Positions 1 through 8,714 of a stretch of DNA of 64,000 bases are shown here, piece after piece. The DNA lies in NCBI RefSeq assembly GCF_000214035.2, contig NZ_AFHG01000059.1, positions 248,001 through 312,000 of the forward strand. The letters run 5' to 3'. Source of the stretch: Methyloversatilis universalis FAM5 (GTDB lineage: Bacteria; Pseudomonadota; Gammaproteobacteria; Burkholderiales; Rhodocyclaceae). The notes beneath the pieces were generated by a model. The model worked only from the letters and a program-made list of their open reading frames with translations. It had not been told where the DNA came from and did no database searches. The stretch's first letter is position 1; each line of letters begins with the position of its first letter. The position numbers and the translations under genes were made by a program.

Positions 1-1012
1 TGCGGGGGCGGGAGAACAGGCTGCGCAGACGGTCTATCGACGCCGGCCGGCGGTCGGGCCGGAAGGCCCAGGCGAGGGAGAGCACGCCCAGCAGCGCAGG
101 CAGCCAGCTTACCCGGGTCGGTACCGACTGGGTCCGGGCGAAATCCGGATGAGTCATGGCCTTGGCCAGCGCCTCGGTGTCGGCCAGCGTGAGGTAGCTC
201 ATGCCGGTCTGCGACGCGAGGTCGCGCAGATGGGTCGATTTGAGGCTGGACAGGTGTTCGGTGCCTGCGCTCTGGACCTGAGCCACCCGGTTGCCGTTCT
301 CATCGACCATGGCTTCGCCGTTGCCGGCCGAACCGGCGCGGCCCTGCGTCGCGGTGTCGATCTGCGCCACCTCGTCCGCCCGCCAGAAGCCCAGCGGCCG
401 TCCGTCCGGGTCGAACTTCGGAATCGGGCTCAGCGTCGGGCCGCCGGTACCGACGATGAGGCCTTTCACCACCCCCGGCTCGCCGTCGAAGGACGGGCGC
501 AGCTTGGGGTGCAGCGGCGGCGCTTCGTGGCCGTCGGTCACGAAGATGAGCGACGGCTTCTGGTCGAGGTCCTTCAGCGCGCGAATGGACGAGAACAGCC
601 CTTTCGACACCTCGCTGGCGCCGGCCCACGACATCTGGCCATCAATGTTGGACAGCGTGGCCAGCAGCTCGTGGTAATTGCCGCACACCTCGACCGGCGT
701 CATCAGCGCCAGCAGCCGGTATTCCGAAAACACGCCCCAGCCGACGCTGGAGCCGCAGGGCAGGCTGCGCAGCGCCTGCCCGAGGCTGTGCTTGGCGTAG
801 GTCAGCCGGTCGACCGGCTTGCCGTCCAGTTCATAGTCCAGCGTGTTCATGCTTTGGGTGATGTCGAGCACGATCATGTGGGTGTAGCTGCGGCCGGGCA
901 GCGGCAGCGGCGGCAGCACCGCCGCCAGCGCGAACAGCCCGGCCGCGATGGCCAGCGGGCGCGTCTGCGGGCTGCGCGCACGGGCCAGCAGCTGGCGCGT
1001 GGTCGCGATCAT
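1..1012 (-). CDS. mxaL: MxaL-like vWA protein, copy 1 (partial, runs off left edge)
   Basis: Reading leftward from an ATG at 1012 gives an open frame of about 337 codons with no stop before the window edge, so the 3' end is missing. The product has a membrane segment near residues 17-33, then a von Willebrand A domain with the MIDAS-like motif DITQSMN near residue 50. A second membrane segment follows near residue 310. It aligns throughout with the complete paralogue at 23127-24080 (DLTQSMN, and the shared vWA sequence around LPCGS and SEVAKG/SEVSKG). In Methylobacterium, MxaL belongs to the MxaACKL group needed for calcium incorporation into methanol dehydrogenase; it is periplasmic and membrane-anchored. 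The ATG overlaps the mxaK stop codon, so translation is probably coupled. It closes the visible part of the mxaRSACKL order. Confidence 0.85.
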   Translation of the reverse strand, partial: MIATTRQLLARARSPQTRPLAIAAGLFALAAVLPPLPLPGRSYTHMIVLDITQSMNTLDYELDGKPVDRLTYAKHSLGQALRSLPCGSSVGWGVFSEYRLLALMTPVEVCGNYHELLATLSNIDGQMSWAGASEVSKGLFSSIRALKDLDQKPSLIFVTDGHEAPPLHPKLRPSFDGEPGVVKGLIVGTGGPTLSPIPKFDPDGRPLGFWRADEVAQIDTATQGRAGSAGNGEAMVDENGNRVAQVQSAGTEHLSSLKSTHLRDLASQTGMSYLTLADTEALAKAMTHPDFARTQSVPTRVSWLPALLGVLSLAWAFRPDRRPASIDRLRSLFSRPR

Positions 1013-1548
1013 GGCAGACCCAGCGTGAAGGCCTTCATCGTGGTCACCGCCCGTTCGCTGTTCTGCGGCAGCGGCGGTGCCTCCTCGTCCGACGCCTCCC
1101 GTTCGGGCGCCAGCCGCAGCGCCCGTTCAAGGTTGTACTTGGCGTCCCAGTGCTGCGGATTCAGGCGCAGCAGCTCGCGATAGCTGGTCTTGGACAGTTC
1201 GGCCAGCGGCAGCGACTTGCCGATGCTTTCCGGCCCGAACTGCAGCGCCTCGCGCAGATGCAGGTTGCCGAGGTTGTACAGCACCGCCTGCAGCAGCGGG
1301 CCGTCGGTATTGCGCGACAGTTCCTTGTAGGCGCGCACCGCGCCCTCGTAGTCGTTGTGCGCCGCGAGCGACAGCGCGCGCGCGAATTCCGCTTCCGGGC
1401 TGCCCTGGGTGGCCGCCGCATCGACACCGCTGTCGACCAGGCGGTTGAAATCGCGGGCGCTGGACAGCCGGTAGCCCTCCCAGCCGGCGACCGCAATGCT
1501 GACTGCAATGCCCGCCGCGATCAGCGACGACAGACTGCGCATCCTCAT
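1009..1548 (-). CDS. mxaK: MxaK-like protein, copy 1
   Basis: This 179-aa protein has an N-terminal membrane anchor (about residues 6-24) and a TPR-like helical body with the motifs ALSLAAHNDYEGAVRAYK and YNLGNLHLREALQ. The C-terminal part contains WDAKYNLERALRLAPE, which is nearly repeated in the paralogue at 24091-24627. MxaK is a small accessory protein for methanol dehydrogenase maturation. The ATG at 1548 overlaps the mxaC stop in an ATGA junction, and its own stop overlaps the mxaL start, so C-K-L are tightly coupled. A longer open frame continues upstream inside mxaC, but it is antiparallel-free shadow sequence and is not used as the start. Confidence 0.83.
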   Translation of the reverse strand: MRMRSLSSLIAAGIAVSIAVAGWEGYRLSSARDFNRLVDSGVDAAATQGSPEAEFARALSLAAHNDYEGAVRAYKELSRNTDGPLLQAVLYNLGNLHLREALQFGPESIGKSLPLAELSKTSYRELLRLNPQHWDAKYNLERALRLAPEREASDEEAPPLPQNSERAVTTMKAFTLGLP

Positions 1549-2573
1549 GACTGCACTTCCTCCTTCCAGGCCGGCCGCGTAATCAGGCGACAGGCCAGCG
1601 CCGCCGCGCCCGCAAGCAGGGCCAGCGCGTAACACCAGCCGGAAAAGTCCCGGCGGGGAATCTGTTCCACATAGTCCAGCGGCAGGTTCTGCTGGCGATC
1701 CACCTCGGCCACCGCTTCCTTCACCGCCTCCGGGTCTTCCGCCTCGAAAGCCTGGTAGGGCACGCCGGCCGACTTCAGGAACTGGTTCAGCGCCACTTCC
1801 GGAATGTTGCCGTCGCCCGCATCCGCCTTGAGTCCGGGGCTGAGCGCCGAGCGGATGAAGATCCAGTACACCGCGATGCGGTTGCGCTGCAGCGCGCGGC
1901 GTATCTTGTCGCGCATCGCCTCGTCGATCTGCGCGCCGCCGTCCGACACCAGCAGCAGGATGCGGCTGCCGGAGTAGGCCCGGCGGTCGAACTGTTCCGC
2001 GCCGGCCAGCAGCGCACGGCCGATGTCGGTTTCCGACAGGCCACGGCCGATGCCGCCTGCCTGGATGCCGGCCTGCACCACGTCGCCGTGCTGGGTGAAC
2101 GGCACCACCGGCATCGGCGCCGAACTGAACAGCAGCAGCGAATAGCGGTCGTCCGGCCGCCGTTCGGCGAAATCGGCGAGCAGGCGCCGCGCCACCTTGC
2201 CCTTGGCTTCGGCCGTGGTATCGATCGACGGCTGGCGGCCCTTGGGCAGCAGCGCCTCGTCCATGCTGCGGCTGCGGTCGAGCGCGATCACGATTTCCGC
2301 ACCGCGGCCGGTGCGCTGCACCTCGGTCACCGGCTGTGCCAGCCCGGCCAGCCCGAACACCGCGGCCGCGATGGCCAGCGCCGCCGCGATGCGGCCGGCG
2401 CGCAGCAGCGCATTGCCCAGCGGATCGGACGGCAGCCAGTCCAGGCAGGCGTAGTCCAGCGCATTGCGCCGGCGCGGCCACAGCGGCAGCAGTGCCAGCG
2501 GCAGCAGCAGCAGCCACCCCGGCGCGCCCAGCTCCAGCGCGCCCGGCCACAGATTCAGAGTGAACCCGTTCAC
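1545..2573 (-). CDS. mxaC: MxaC-like vWA membrane protein, copy 1
   Basis: The 342-aa product has two N-terminal membrane segments (roughly residues 15-30 and 57-75), then a vWA domain with the MIDAS motif DRSRSMD, and a C-terminal membrane helix. The chosen start is GTG at 2573, because a GGAGG ribosome site sits seven bases upstream and the resulting N terminus aligns with paralogue copy 2. A longer frame upstream (to 2933) only reads through a non-coding repeat and mxaA. MxaC is a membrane-bound vWA component of the MxaACKL group. Unlike copy 2, where mxaA and mxaC overlap by four bases, here they are separated by 154 bases holding an inserted repeat. Confidence 0.85.
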   Translation of the reverse strand: MNGFTLNLWPGALELGAPGWLLLLPLALLPLWPRRRNALDYACLDWLPSDPLGNALLRAGRIAAALAIAAAVFGLAGLAQPVTEVQRTGRGAEIVIALDRSRSMDEALLPKGRQPSIDTTAEAKGKVARRLLADFAERRPDDRYSLLLFSSAPMPVVPFTQHGDVVQAGIQAGGIGRGLSETDIGRALLAGAEQFDRRAYSGSRILLLVSDGGAQIDEAMRDKIRRALQRNRIAVYWIFIRSALSPGLKADAGDGNIPEVALNQFLKSAGVPYQAFEAEDPEAVKEAVAEVDRQQNLPLDYVEQIPRRDFSGWCYALALLAGAAALACRLITRPAWKEEVQS

Positions 2574-2588
2574 GTCGCGACCTCCGCC

Positions 2589-2722
2589 GGGCCGTCCCAA
2601 GGGCGAGTGCAGCCCGCTTGGTGGGGGTGAAGCCGGGGTTTCGCAGCGCATGCGCTGCGCCGGCTGAACGGGGTGGCTGTGCAAAGCCACCCCTCCCGAG
2701 CGAACGCAGTGAGCGTGGGGGC
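2589..2722. repeat. Intra-operon palindromic repeat (betaproteobacterial type), long copy
   Basis: The sequence between mxaA and mxaC starts with GGGCCGTCCCAAGGGCGAG and ends with GAACGCAGTGAGCGTGGGGG. The same ends occur at 51184-51246. Inside is a perfect 18-bp palindrome (2642-2659, CGCAGCGCATGCGCTGCG) and a 9-bp perfect hairpin (2670-2678 with 2685-2693, six-base loop). The middle part is absent from the shorter copy. Similar GGCCCCCACGCTCACT repeats are common between genes in Comamonadaceae and relatives (from memory, not searched). Confidence 0.75.
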
Positions 2723-2727
2723 CTTTT

Positions 2728-3792
2728 TCATGCAAGCGCCCGGCGTTCCAGTTTCGCGGCGCGGGCGCACAGCGTGCGCGGATCCACGTCGCCGGCAGGC
2801 CGGTCGGCGAAGAAGCGGGCCTGCGAGGCCTCGAAGAAGCGGCGCAGGTCGGCCTCGAGCGGCGTGAGCCAGGGTGCGCGCGCCAGCAGTACATCCAGGT
2901 TGCCGTCACGCACCACCTGGCCGGCGGTGTCATCGAGTGCGCGATGCAGCCGCCGCCAGCTGTCGGGCGAGCCGCTGTCCAGGCGGCCGAGTTCGCGCTG
3001 GGCGCGCGAGAACGGCAGGCGGCGGCGGGCGGCCACCTGCCGCAGCAGCGCCATCAGCAGCCACAGACCGACCAGCGCCGCGCCGGCGCTCAGCGCCGCG
3101 TGCAGGCCGCGTTCGAAGGGCGCGGGGTCGATGTGGGGCGCCGGCAGATCGGGGCGCATCGCTTCCAGCCCGGCGCGTGCCAGCACCACTTCCGGCGTGA
3201 GCGGCGCGACCGTGATCGGCAGCGGTGTGGTCTGCAGCCGGCGCTTGCCGTCGGTCAGTTCAAGGTCGAGCGCTGGCAGTTCGAGCGCGCGCAGCTCGTC
3301 CGGCACATTGATGATCTGGTAGTCGATCACCAGCCAGCGGCGGCCGGCGGCGTCCTGTTCGATGCGGGCGTCACGCCGCTCGAACCAGTTGTCGGCACGC
3401 TCTAGCGGTGGCAGCTTGGCCGGCTCGATCCGCGCGCCGTCATGGTCCAGCGCGATGCGCTGCACCACCATGTCACCGATCACGTAGCCGAAGGGGCGGG
3501 GCGCCTCCACCTCGGGCGTGATGGCCGCCAGCACCGGGGCCGCCGGTGCGACCGGCGCATCCTGGGCGGCCGGTGCCTGGGCGGCGGGGGCTTCGGCCGG
3601 TGCGGCCTCGTCGGTCGACCCTGCAGGGCGGCTGAGGTCCATGGTGGGCGGAATCACCGCGCCGGTGGGCTTGGGCGGTGCCTCCGGCGCAGCGGTGGCG
3701 TCGGCCGGTTTGGTGTCCTGGGCGCCGGCCGGCAGCGTGCAGGTCAGCGCCAGCAGCGTGCCCAGAAGCCGGAGTGCGGGCAGCGGTTTCAT
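2728..3792 (-). CDS. mxaA: MxaA-like protein, copy 1
   Basis: This is a 354-aa exported, membrane-anchored protein. It has a signal peptide (MKPLPALRLLGTLLALTCTLPAGAQ), then a long Ala/Pro-rich linker (about residues 26-100). A beta-rich domain follows with IGDMVVQRIAL and GRRWLVIDYQIINVP, then a membrane helix near residue 235 and a cytoplasmic C-terminal domain (DSWRRLHRALDDTAGQ). The paralogue at 25703-26719 shares this layout. MxaA is implicated in methanol dehydrogenase maturation and calcium insertion. The start at 3792 was chosen for the signal peptide; an upstream in-frame ATG at 3834 lies inside mxaS. It begins one base after the mxaS stop. Confidence 0.83.
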   Translation of the reverse strand: MKPLPALRLLGTLLALTCTLPAGAQDTKPADATAAPEAPPKPTGAVIPPTMDLSRPAGSTDEAAPAEAPAAQAPAAQDAPVAPAAPVLAAITPEVEAPRPFGYVIGDMVVQRIALDHDGARIEPAKLPPLERADNWFERRDARIEQDAAGRRWLVIDYQIINVPDELRALELPALDLELTDGKRRLQTTPLPITVAPLTPEVVLARAGLEAMRPDLPAPHIDPAPFERGLHAALSAGAALVGLWLLMALLRQVAARRRLPFSRAQRELGRLDSGSPDSWRRLHRALDDTAGQVVRDGNLDVLLARAPWLTPLEADLRRFFEASQARFFADRPAGDVDPRTLCARAAKLERRALA

Positions 3793-3793
3793 G

Positions 3794-4645
3794 TCAGACA
3801 GCCTCGAAAAAATAGCGTGACAGCGCGTCGGCATCGAAGCGGCCGGTCATGTAGAAGGGGCGGGTGCCACGCGCCGAAAACATCTTGTCCAGCGCTTCGC
3901 GCCGTTGCGCGAACGCGTCCTCCCAGCGGCGGCGGATCTGCGGCCGCAGCCACAGCCCGCGCCGGCGGCCGGTCTCGATGTCGCGCAGCGCCAGCAGGCC
4001 TTCGCCGTCGGGTGCGCGCGGTTCGGCTTCGTCCCAGATCACCATGGGTACGACGTAGGCGTGGGACAGCAGGTCGAGCGCGGCCGCAGTCTGGGCCAGC
4101 GGTGCGTGGAAGTCGGAGGCGAGGAACACCAGCGCCTGCTTGCCGGCGATGCGGGCACAGGCTTCCAGAACGCCGTCAGTCGATCCCTGGTCGGCGCGGA
4201 CGCGGCCGAGCGCCTCGGACATCATGACGCCGGCGCCCCGTGAATGCATGGGGGCGAGCATGAGGTCGGTGCGCTCCCTGCTGTCGTAGCCCAGCATGCC
4301 GAGTGCGTCGCCGGTGCGGAACACCGAATCGCCAAGCGACAGCGCGAACTGCGCCAGCCGCGCCAGCTTGGTTTCGGAAGAACCGAAAGCCATGGAGGCC
4401 GACACGTCAGCCACCAGATAGACCGGAATGCCGGCGCGCTGCCTGTTCACCCGCACCAGCCAGCGGCCCTCAGGGTCGCGGATGCTGGCGCGCAGGTCCA
4501 GCCGGCGCGGGTCCGGCCGGTCGAACAGCGTCTGGTGGGCGATGAATTCCTGGCCGCTGCCGGTCGTGGTGCTGCGGTGGGCACCCGGGCGCTGCCCGCC
4601 GACCCGCATCGGGATGCGGTAATGGAAATCGCGCTGGAAACTCAT
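3794..4645 (-). CDS. mxaS: MxaS-like DUF58 protein, copy 1
   Basis: The 283-aa product is a DUF58/vWA-type protein with no signal peptide. The motif DRPDPRRLDLRAS is followed by WLVRVNRQR and the MIDAS-like motif DVSASMAFG. The C-terminal part has a conserved TGRFDADALSRYF. MoxR ATPases and DUF58 proteins are almost always encoded side by side and are thought to act together as a chaperone-like pair; in the mxa locus this protein is MxaS. The start at 4645 lies 14 bases after the mxaR stop. The equivalent in copy 2 is 287 aa and has the same motifs. Confidence 0.85.
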   Translation of the reverse strand: MSFQRDFHYRIPMRVGGQRPGAHRSTTTGSGQEFIAHQTLFDRPDPRRLDLRASIRDPEGRWLVRVNRQRAGIPVYLVADVSASMAFGSSETKLARLAQFALSLGDSVFRTGDALGMLGYDSRERTDLMLAPMHSRGAGVMMSEALGRVRADQGSTDGVLEACARIAGKQALVFLASDFHAPLAQTAAALDLLSHAYVVPMVIWDEAEPRAPDGEGLLALRDIETGRRRGLWLRPQIRRRWEDAFAQRREALDKMFSARGTRPFYMTGRFDADALSRYFFEAV

Positions 4646-4659
4646 GGCGGCAGCCGTGT

Positions 4660-5679
4660 TCAGGGCGTGGCGACCCGCTCCAGCATCTGTTCGATCAGCG
4701 CGTCGGCCAGTTCGGCGCGGCGCAGTTCGTAGACCGGCGTGAAGAACACGCGATGCACCAGGGTCGAGGGCAGCACCGCGCGGATGTCTTCCGGCGTCAG
4801 GTAGTCGCGGCCGCCGAACCAGGCCACCACGCGCGCGGCGCGCATCAGCATGCCCATGCCGCGCGGGCTGGCGCCGGCCAGAATGAGGCGCGACATGTCC
4901 ACGCCCTCGATCTGCAGGCCGTACTTCACCGGATTGCTGGTGGCAGCCCAGATGTCCATCGCGTAGCGCTGCAGCGCGTCCGAGGCGCTGACCGCGCGCT
5001 GGATGCCGGCGCCGATGGTGTTCATCTGCATCCAATCCACCACGCCCGGCGTCACGGTGTCGATCAGCGCGTCGGTGTCGTGGAAGCGCGGGTCGAACAC
5101 CAGCGCGCGCCGGGTGTCGTCGTCCGCGGGGGTCAGCATGCGCAGTTCGAACATGAAGCGGTCGCGCGCGGCCGAGGCGAGTTCGAAGGTTTCTTCCTTC
5201 TCCACCCGGTTGCGGTCGGCGAACACCGTCATGTGCGGGAAGCTGTATTCGCGGTTGAAGGCGGACAGCGTGCGTTCGGCCATCGCGCGCAGCAGCAGCG
5301 ACTGCACCTGCGGCCGGGCGCGGTTGATTTCGTTGAAGAAGAAGGTGGTGAGCCGTTCGCCGTGGCGCAGCAGCGGGCCCGGTTCGATGCGCGGCTTGCC
5401 CTCGCTGTCCACATAGGTGTGATAGACGAGGTCATTCGGCATCAGGTCCACCGTGCCTTCGACGCGCTCGAAGTCACCGCCGATGGCGCGCGCGAAGGCG
5501 CGCAGCACCGTGGTCTTGCCGACGCCGACATCGCCTTCGAGCAGCACGTGGCCGCGGGCGAACAGCGCGACGTTGATCAGGCGCAGCGTGTCGTCCTGAC
5601 CGACGACGGCGCGGCGCACTTCTTCTTCCACGCGCAGCGCGAGGCTGCGCCAGTCCTGGAGGGCTTCCTGGGAGAGCAT
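4660..5679 (-). CDS. mxaR: MoxR-family AAA ATPase MxaR, copy 1
   Basis: This is a 339-aa MoxR-type AAA+ ATPase. Walker A is GDVGVGKTT, followed by the MoxR-typical EGTVDLMPNDLVYHTY. Walker B is TFFFNEINRA, and the sensor region reads ASPRGMGMLMRAARV. It is the first gene of the leftward mxaRSACKL operon. The start at 5679 (MLSQEALQDW) matches the start of copy 2 (MSSQEQLQDW); a GTG at 5697 would add six residues. Two 104-bp stretches (5276-5379 and 5468-5571) are identical in nucleotide sequence to copy 2, although neighbouring genes of the two operons have clearly diverged. Confidence 0.9.
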   Translation of the reverse strand: MLSQEALQDWRSLALRVEEEVRRAVVGQDDTLRLINVALFARGHVLLEGDVGVGKTTVLRAFARAIGGDFERVEGTVDLMPNDLVYHTYVDSEGKPRIEPGPLLRHGERLTTFFFNEINRARPQVQSLLLRAMAERTLSAFNREYSFPHMTVFADRNRVEKEETFELASAARDRFMFELRMLTPADDDTRRALVFDPRFHDTDALIDTVTPGVVDWMQMNTIGAGIQRAVSASDALQRYAMDIWAATSNPVKYGLQIEGVDMSRLILAGASPRGMGMLMRAARVVAWFGGRDYLTPEDIRAVLPSTLVHRVFFTPVYELRRAELADALIEQMLERVATP

Positions 5680-6061
5680 TAGCGAAGATTCCGGCACGGT
5701 TTATGGGACGGGAAAACGCGTCGCAAGATACAAGGTTTGCGTCCCGCCTGCATGCTGCACTGCGAGTCATCTGTCTCATTGCCGAGGGCCTTCAGGGATG
5801 CCCCCGGCTATCCTGACGACATGACCTGCCGGCGCGCCCCGCGCCGCGACGCGCAGTCGGCGCCATCGGCCCTGTCCGGCGCATCGGAATGTACTGTGCC
5901 CACGCCACCCCGCGAGCGCAGGCGCACCGCAGCCGCGCGTGGAAAATGCCCGTGGCCGCGCCTGCTTTCCGGCGGTCCGGCGCGCTGTTTGTCCTACAGG
6001 ACCGTCCAGATCGCTGTTCGCTGGGTAAACTGCCGGCTTTTCACACACTCAGGCCCCCACC
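5680..6061. other. Divergent intergenic region between mxaR copy 1 and fkpA-like gene
   Basis: About 380 bases carry no convincing gene; short frames on both strands look like composition artefacts. Near the mxaR start is an inverted repeat CGCAA-N10-TTGCG (5722-5741), nested within GGGACG/CGTCCC arms (5705-5745). It may be regulatory. The palindrome-plus-minus-10 module seen before mxaR copy 2 is not present here, so the two operons are probably controlled differently. No clear sigma-70 hexamers could be assigned. Confidence 0.4.
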
Positions 6062-6736
6062 ATGACTGCCATCACCACCGAAAGCGGCCTCGTCTACGAA
6101 GACACCACCCCGGGCACCGGCCATGAAGCGGCCGCGGGCCAGGAAGTCAGCGTGCATTACACCGGCTGGCTGACCGACGGCCGCAAGTTCGATTCGAGCA
6201 AGGACCGCAACGACCCCTTCAGCTTCCAGCTCGGCGCCGGTCAGGTGATCCGCGGCTGGGACGAAGGCGTGGCCGGCATGAAGGAAGGCGGCGTGCGCAA
6301 GCTCACCATTCCGCCGCAGCTGGGTTATGGCGAGCGCGGTGCCGGCGGTGTCATTCCGCCGAATGCCACGCTGGTGTTCGAGGTCGAACTGCTGGCCGTG
6401 GTGCGCAACGAAGGCGAACTGGTGATCGAGGAGCTGACTCCGGGCACCGGCAAGGAAGCGCAGCCGGGCCAGCGCGTCACCGTGCACTACACCGGCTGGC
6501 TGACCGATGGTCGCAAGTTCGATTCGAGCAAGGACCGCAAGCAGCCCTTCAGCTTCCACCTCGGTGCCGGTCAGGTCATCCGCGGCTGGGACGAAGGTGT
6601 GGCCGGCATGAAGGAAGGCGGCGTGCGCAAGCTCACCATTCCTGCCCACCTCGGTTACGGCCGTCGCGGCGCCGGCGGCGTCATCCCGCCCAACGCCACG
6701 CTGGTGTTCGAGGTCGAGCTGCTGAGCGCGGGCTGA
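6062..6736 (+). CDS. Tandem two-domain FKBP-type peptidyl-prolyl isomerase
   Basis: This 224-aa protein consists of two FKBP domains (about residues 9-112 and 117-224) that are almost identical to each other. Each contains [19 protein letters not shown], then [18 protein letters not shown], then [19 protein letters not shown], the standard FKBP active-site elements. There is no signal peptide, so a cytoplasmic isomerase is likely. Single-domain FKBPs of this type are about 110 aa. The two halves are also very similar at the DNA level, which points to a recent in-frame duplication. The gene ends exactly where the tamA start begins, so the two may be co-transcribed. Confidence 0.93.
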   Translation: MTAITTESGLVYEDTTPGTGHEAAAGQEVSVHYTGWLTDGRKFDSSKDRNDPFSFQLGAGQVIRGWDEGVAGMKEGGVRKLTIPPQLGYGERGAGGVIPPNATLVFEVELLAVVRNEGELVIEELTPGTGKEAQPGQRVTVHYTGWLTDGRKFDSSKDRKQPFSFHLGAGQVIRGWDEGVAGMKEGGVRKLTIPAHLGYGRRGAGGVIPPNATLVFEVELLSAG

Positions 6737-8548
6737 TTGCGCCCGACGCTGCTTTCTCTCCTGCTTGCATGCCTGCTGCTGGGCGCCGGAATGCCGGCGC
6801 TCGGCCAGGACGCCGTCGACGCTGAAGACGCCCCCGAGGCGGCCGACAGCAGCGATCTGCCGCTGCCGGAGGCGCCGCTGGCGGTCGATCACGGCCGGCT
6901 GGTGATCGAGGCACCGGGCCTGCCCGGTCCGGTGCTTGAAATGCTGGAACGGCATGCCCGTTCGCTGCAGCTGCGCGAGCCGCTGGACGACGAGCGCGCC
7001 GAGCGGCGCACACTGCGCCGGGTACGCCGCGAAATCACCGATCTGCTGGCGACCGAAGGCTGGTTCAGCCCGCAGTTCGACATCGTCGGCAGCCCGCCCA
7101 CGCTGCGCATCGAGCCGGGCGTGCGCACCACCATCGCCGCGGTGAATATCGAATTCAGCGGCGAACTGGCGGGCGAGCGACGCGAACAGGCCGAACGGCG
7201 CGAGGCGCTGCGCGCCGCTTGGCGGCTGCCGGCCGGCGAGCCCTTCCGTCAGGCCGACTGGTCCGCCGCCAAGCAGGCGCTGCTGGAAGAGCTGACCGCA
7301 CGCGACTACGCCGCCGGCGTGATCGCCGACAGCCGGGCCGACATCGATCCGGACAGCGCCCGCGCCGACCTGACGGTGGCGCTGGACAGCGGCCCGGCCT
7401 TTCGTTTCGGCGACATCGAAGCCACTGGGCTGGCGCTGCACGACCTCGACCTGGTGAAGCGCTATTCGACGATCAAGGCCGGCGATCCGTATTCGACCGA
7501 AGCGGTGCTGGCCTTCGAGCGTGCGCTGCTGGCCTCGCCCTATTTCAGCTCGGTGCAGATCCTCGCCGACCCGGACCCGGCGCGCGCCGCCGCCACGCCG
7601 GTGCGGGTGGCGGTGACCGAAGCGCCGTCGCGCCGGCTGTCCTTCGGCGCCGGTCTGAGCAGCAACACCGGCTATCGCGGCGAGGTCGGCTGGTCCGACA
7701 ACAATCTGTTCGGCCAGTCCTGGCTGCTGAACAGCGCAGTGCGCCTGGAACAGCTGCGCCAGATCGCCTTCGCCGACGTGATGCTGCCGCCGCACGAGGA
7801 TGGCTACCGCGACAGCTTCGGCGTACTGGCCGAGAACGCCGACATCCAGGACCTGATCACCAAGCGCGTCGGCGTCGGCGTGGTGCGCGCGCGGCTGCGC
7901 GGCGACATCGAAATCCGCCACTCGCTGTCGCTGCAGCGCGAGCAGCGCGAGATCGACGGACTGGTGCAGAGCACCCAGCAGTCGCTGGCCGCCAACACCT
8001 CCTGGACCTGGCGGCGGGTGGACGACCTGTTCAATCCGCGCGACGGCTGGGTGCTCAACGCCCAGGTCGGCGGCGGCCTCAAGGGCGTGCTGTCCGACGC
8101 CAACTTCCTGCGCGGCTATCTGAAGGCGCAGTGGTTCATTCCGGTCGGCCGGCGCGACCAGCTCATCCTGCGCGGCGAAGCCGGCCTGACCGGCGGCCAG
8201 ACCGACGCACTGCCGCAGGACTTCCTGTTCCGCACCGGCGGTTCGACCACGGTGCGCGGCTACGACTATCTGTCGCTCGGCGTGCGTCAGGGCAGCGCCA
8301 TCGTCGGCGGCCGGGCGCTCGGCGTGGCCAGCGTCGAATACGTGCACTGGGGCTGGGACCAGTGGGGCGCCGCCTTTTTCATCGATGCCGGCGACGCCGC
8401 TGACAGCCGCAAGGATTTCAATCCGGCCTACGGCGTCGGCGCCGGCGTGCGCTGGCGCTCGCCGGCCGGCCCGATCGCCTTCGATCTGGCCTACGGCGAA
8501 CGCGAACGCCAGTGGCGGCCGCATTTTTCGCTGTCGATCGCGTTCTGA
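6737..8548 (+). CDS. tamA: Autotransporter assembly outer-membrane protein TamA
   Basis: The 603-aa protein has a signal peptide (MRPTLLSLLLACLLLGAGMPALGQ) and periplasmic POTRA-like repeats to about residue 280. A BamA/TamA-type beta-barrel follows with LSFGAGLSSNTGYRGEVGW and RTGGSTTVRGYDYLS, and the chain ends in an aromatic residue (SLSIAF). TamA works with the inner-membrane TamB in exporting autotransporters and in outer-membrane lipid homeostasis. The start is a TTG directly after the FKBP stop; it is chosen because it opens the signal peptide. Unusually, its partner tamB is not adjacent but 3.2 kb downstream, behind a type I secretion gene pair. Confidence 0.9.
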   Translation: MRPTLLSLLLACLLLGAGMPALGQDAVDAEDAPEAADSSDLPLPEAPLAVDHGRLVIEAPGLPGPVLEMLERHARSLQLREPLDDERAERRTLRRVRREITDLLATEGWFSPQFDIVGSPPTLRIEPGVRTTIAAVNIEFSGELAGERREQAERREALRAAWRLPAGEPFRQADWSAAKQALLEELTARDYAAGVIADSRADIDPDSARADLTVALDSGPAFRFGDIEATGLALHDLDLVKRYSTIKAGDPYSTEAVLAFERALLASPYFSSVQILADPDPARAAATPVRVAVTEAPSRRLSFGAGLSSNTGYRGEVGWSDNNLFGQSWLLNSAVRLEQLRQIAFADVMLPPHEDGYRDSFGVLAENADIQDLITKRVGVGVVRARLRGDIEIRHSLSLQREQREIDGLVQSTQQSLAANTSWTWRRVDDLFNPRDGWVLNAQVGGGLKGVLSDANFLRGYLKAQWFIPVGRRDQLILRGEAGLTGGQTDALPQDFLFRTGGSTTVRGYDYLSLGVRQGSAIVGGRALGVASVEYVHWGWDQWGAAFFIDAGDAADSRKDFNPAYGVGAGVRWRSPAGPIAFDLAYGERERQWRPHFSLSIAF

Positions 8549-8714
8549 GCCCGTTGATGAGTCCGCATGCATCGTCCTTGCCCCGCTTTTGCACCGGCTT
8601 CGGGACGGATTGCTTAATGCAAGGCAGGCAAGCAGTGCGAAGATGGCAGCCCCCTGGATACCCGAGCGGCGGCGCCTGCCGGTCCGCCTTACGCGACATG
8701 CCCGAGATCACCGC

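Noticed and set aside
6041-8572. 843-codon open frame on minus opposite FKBP and tamA
   Set aside because: It is antisense to two well-supported genes, is rich in Arg/His/Gln repeats typical of GC-driven shadow frames, and has no recognisable domain.
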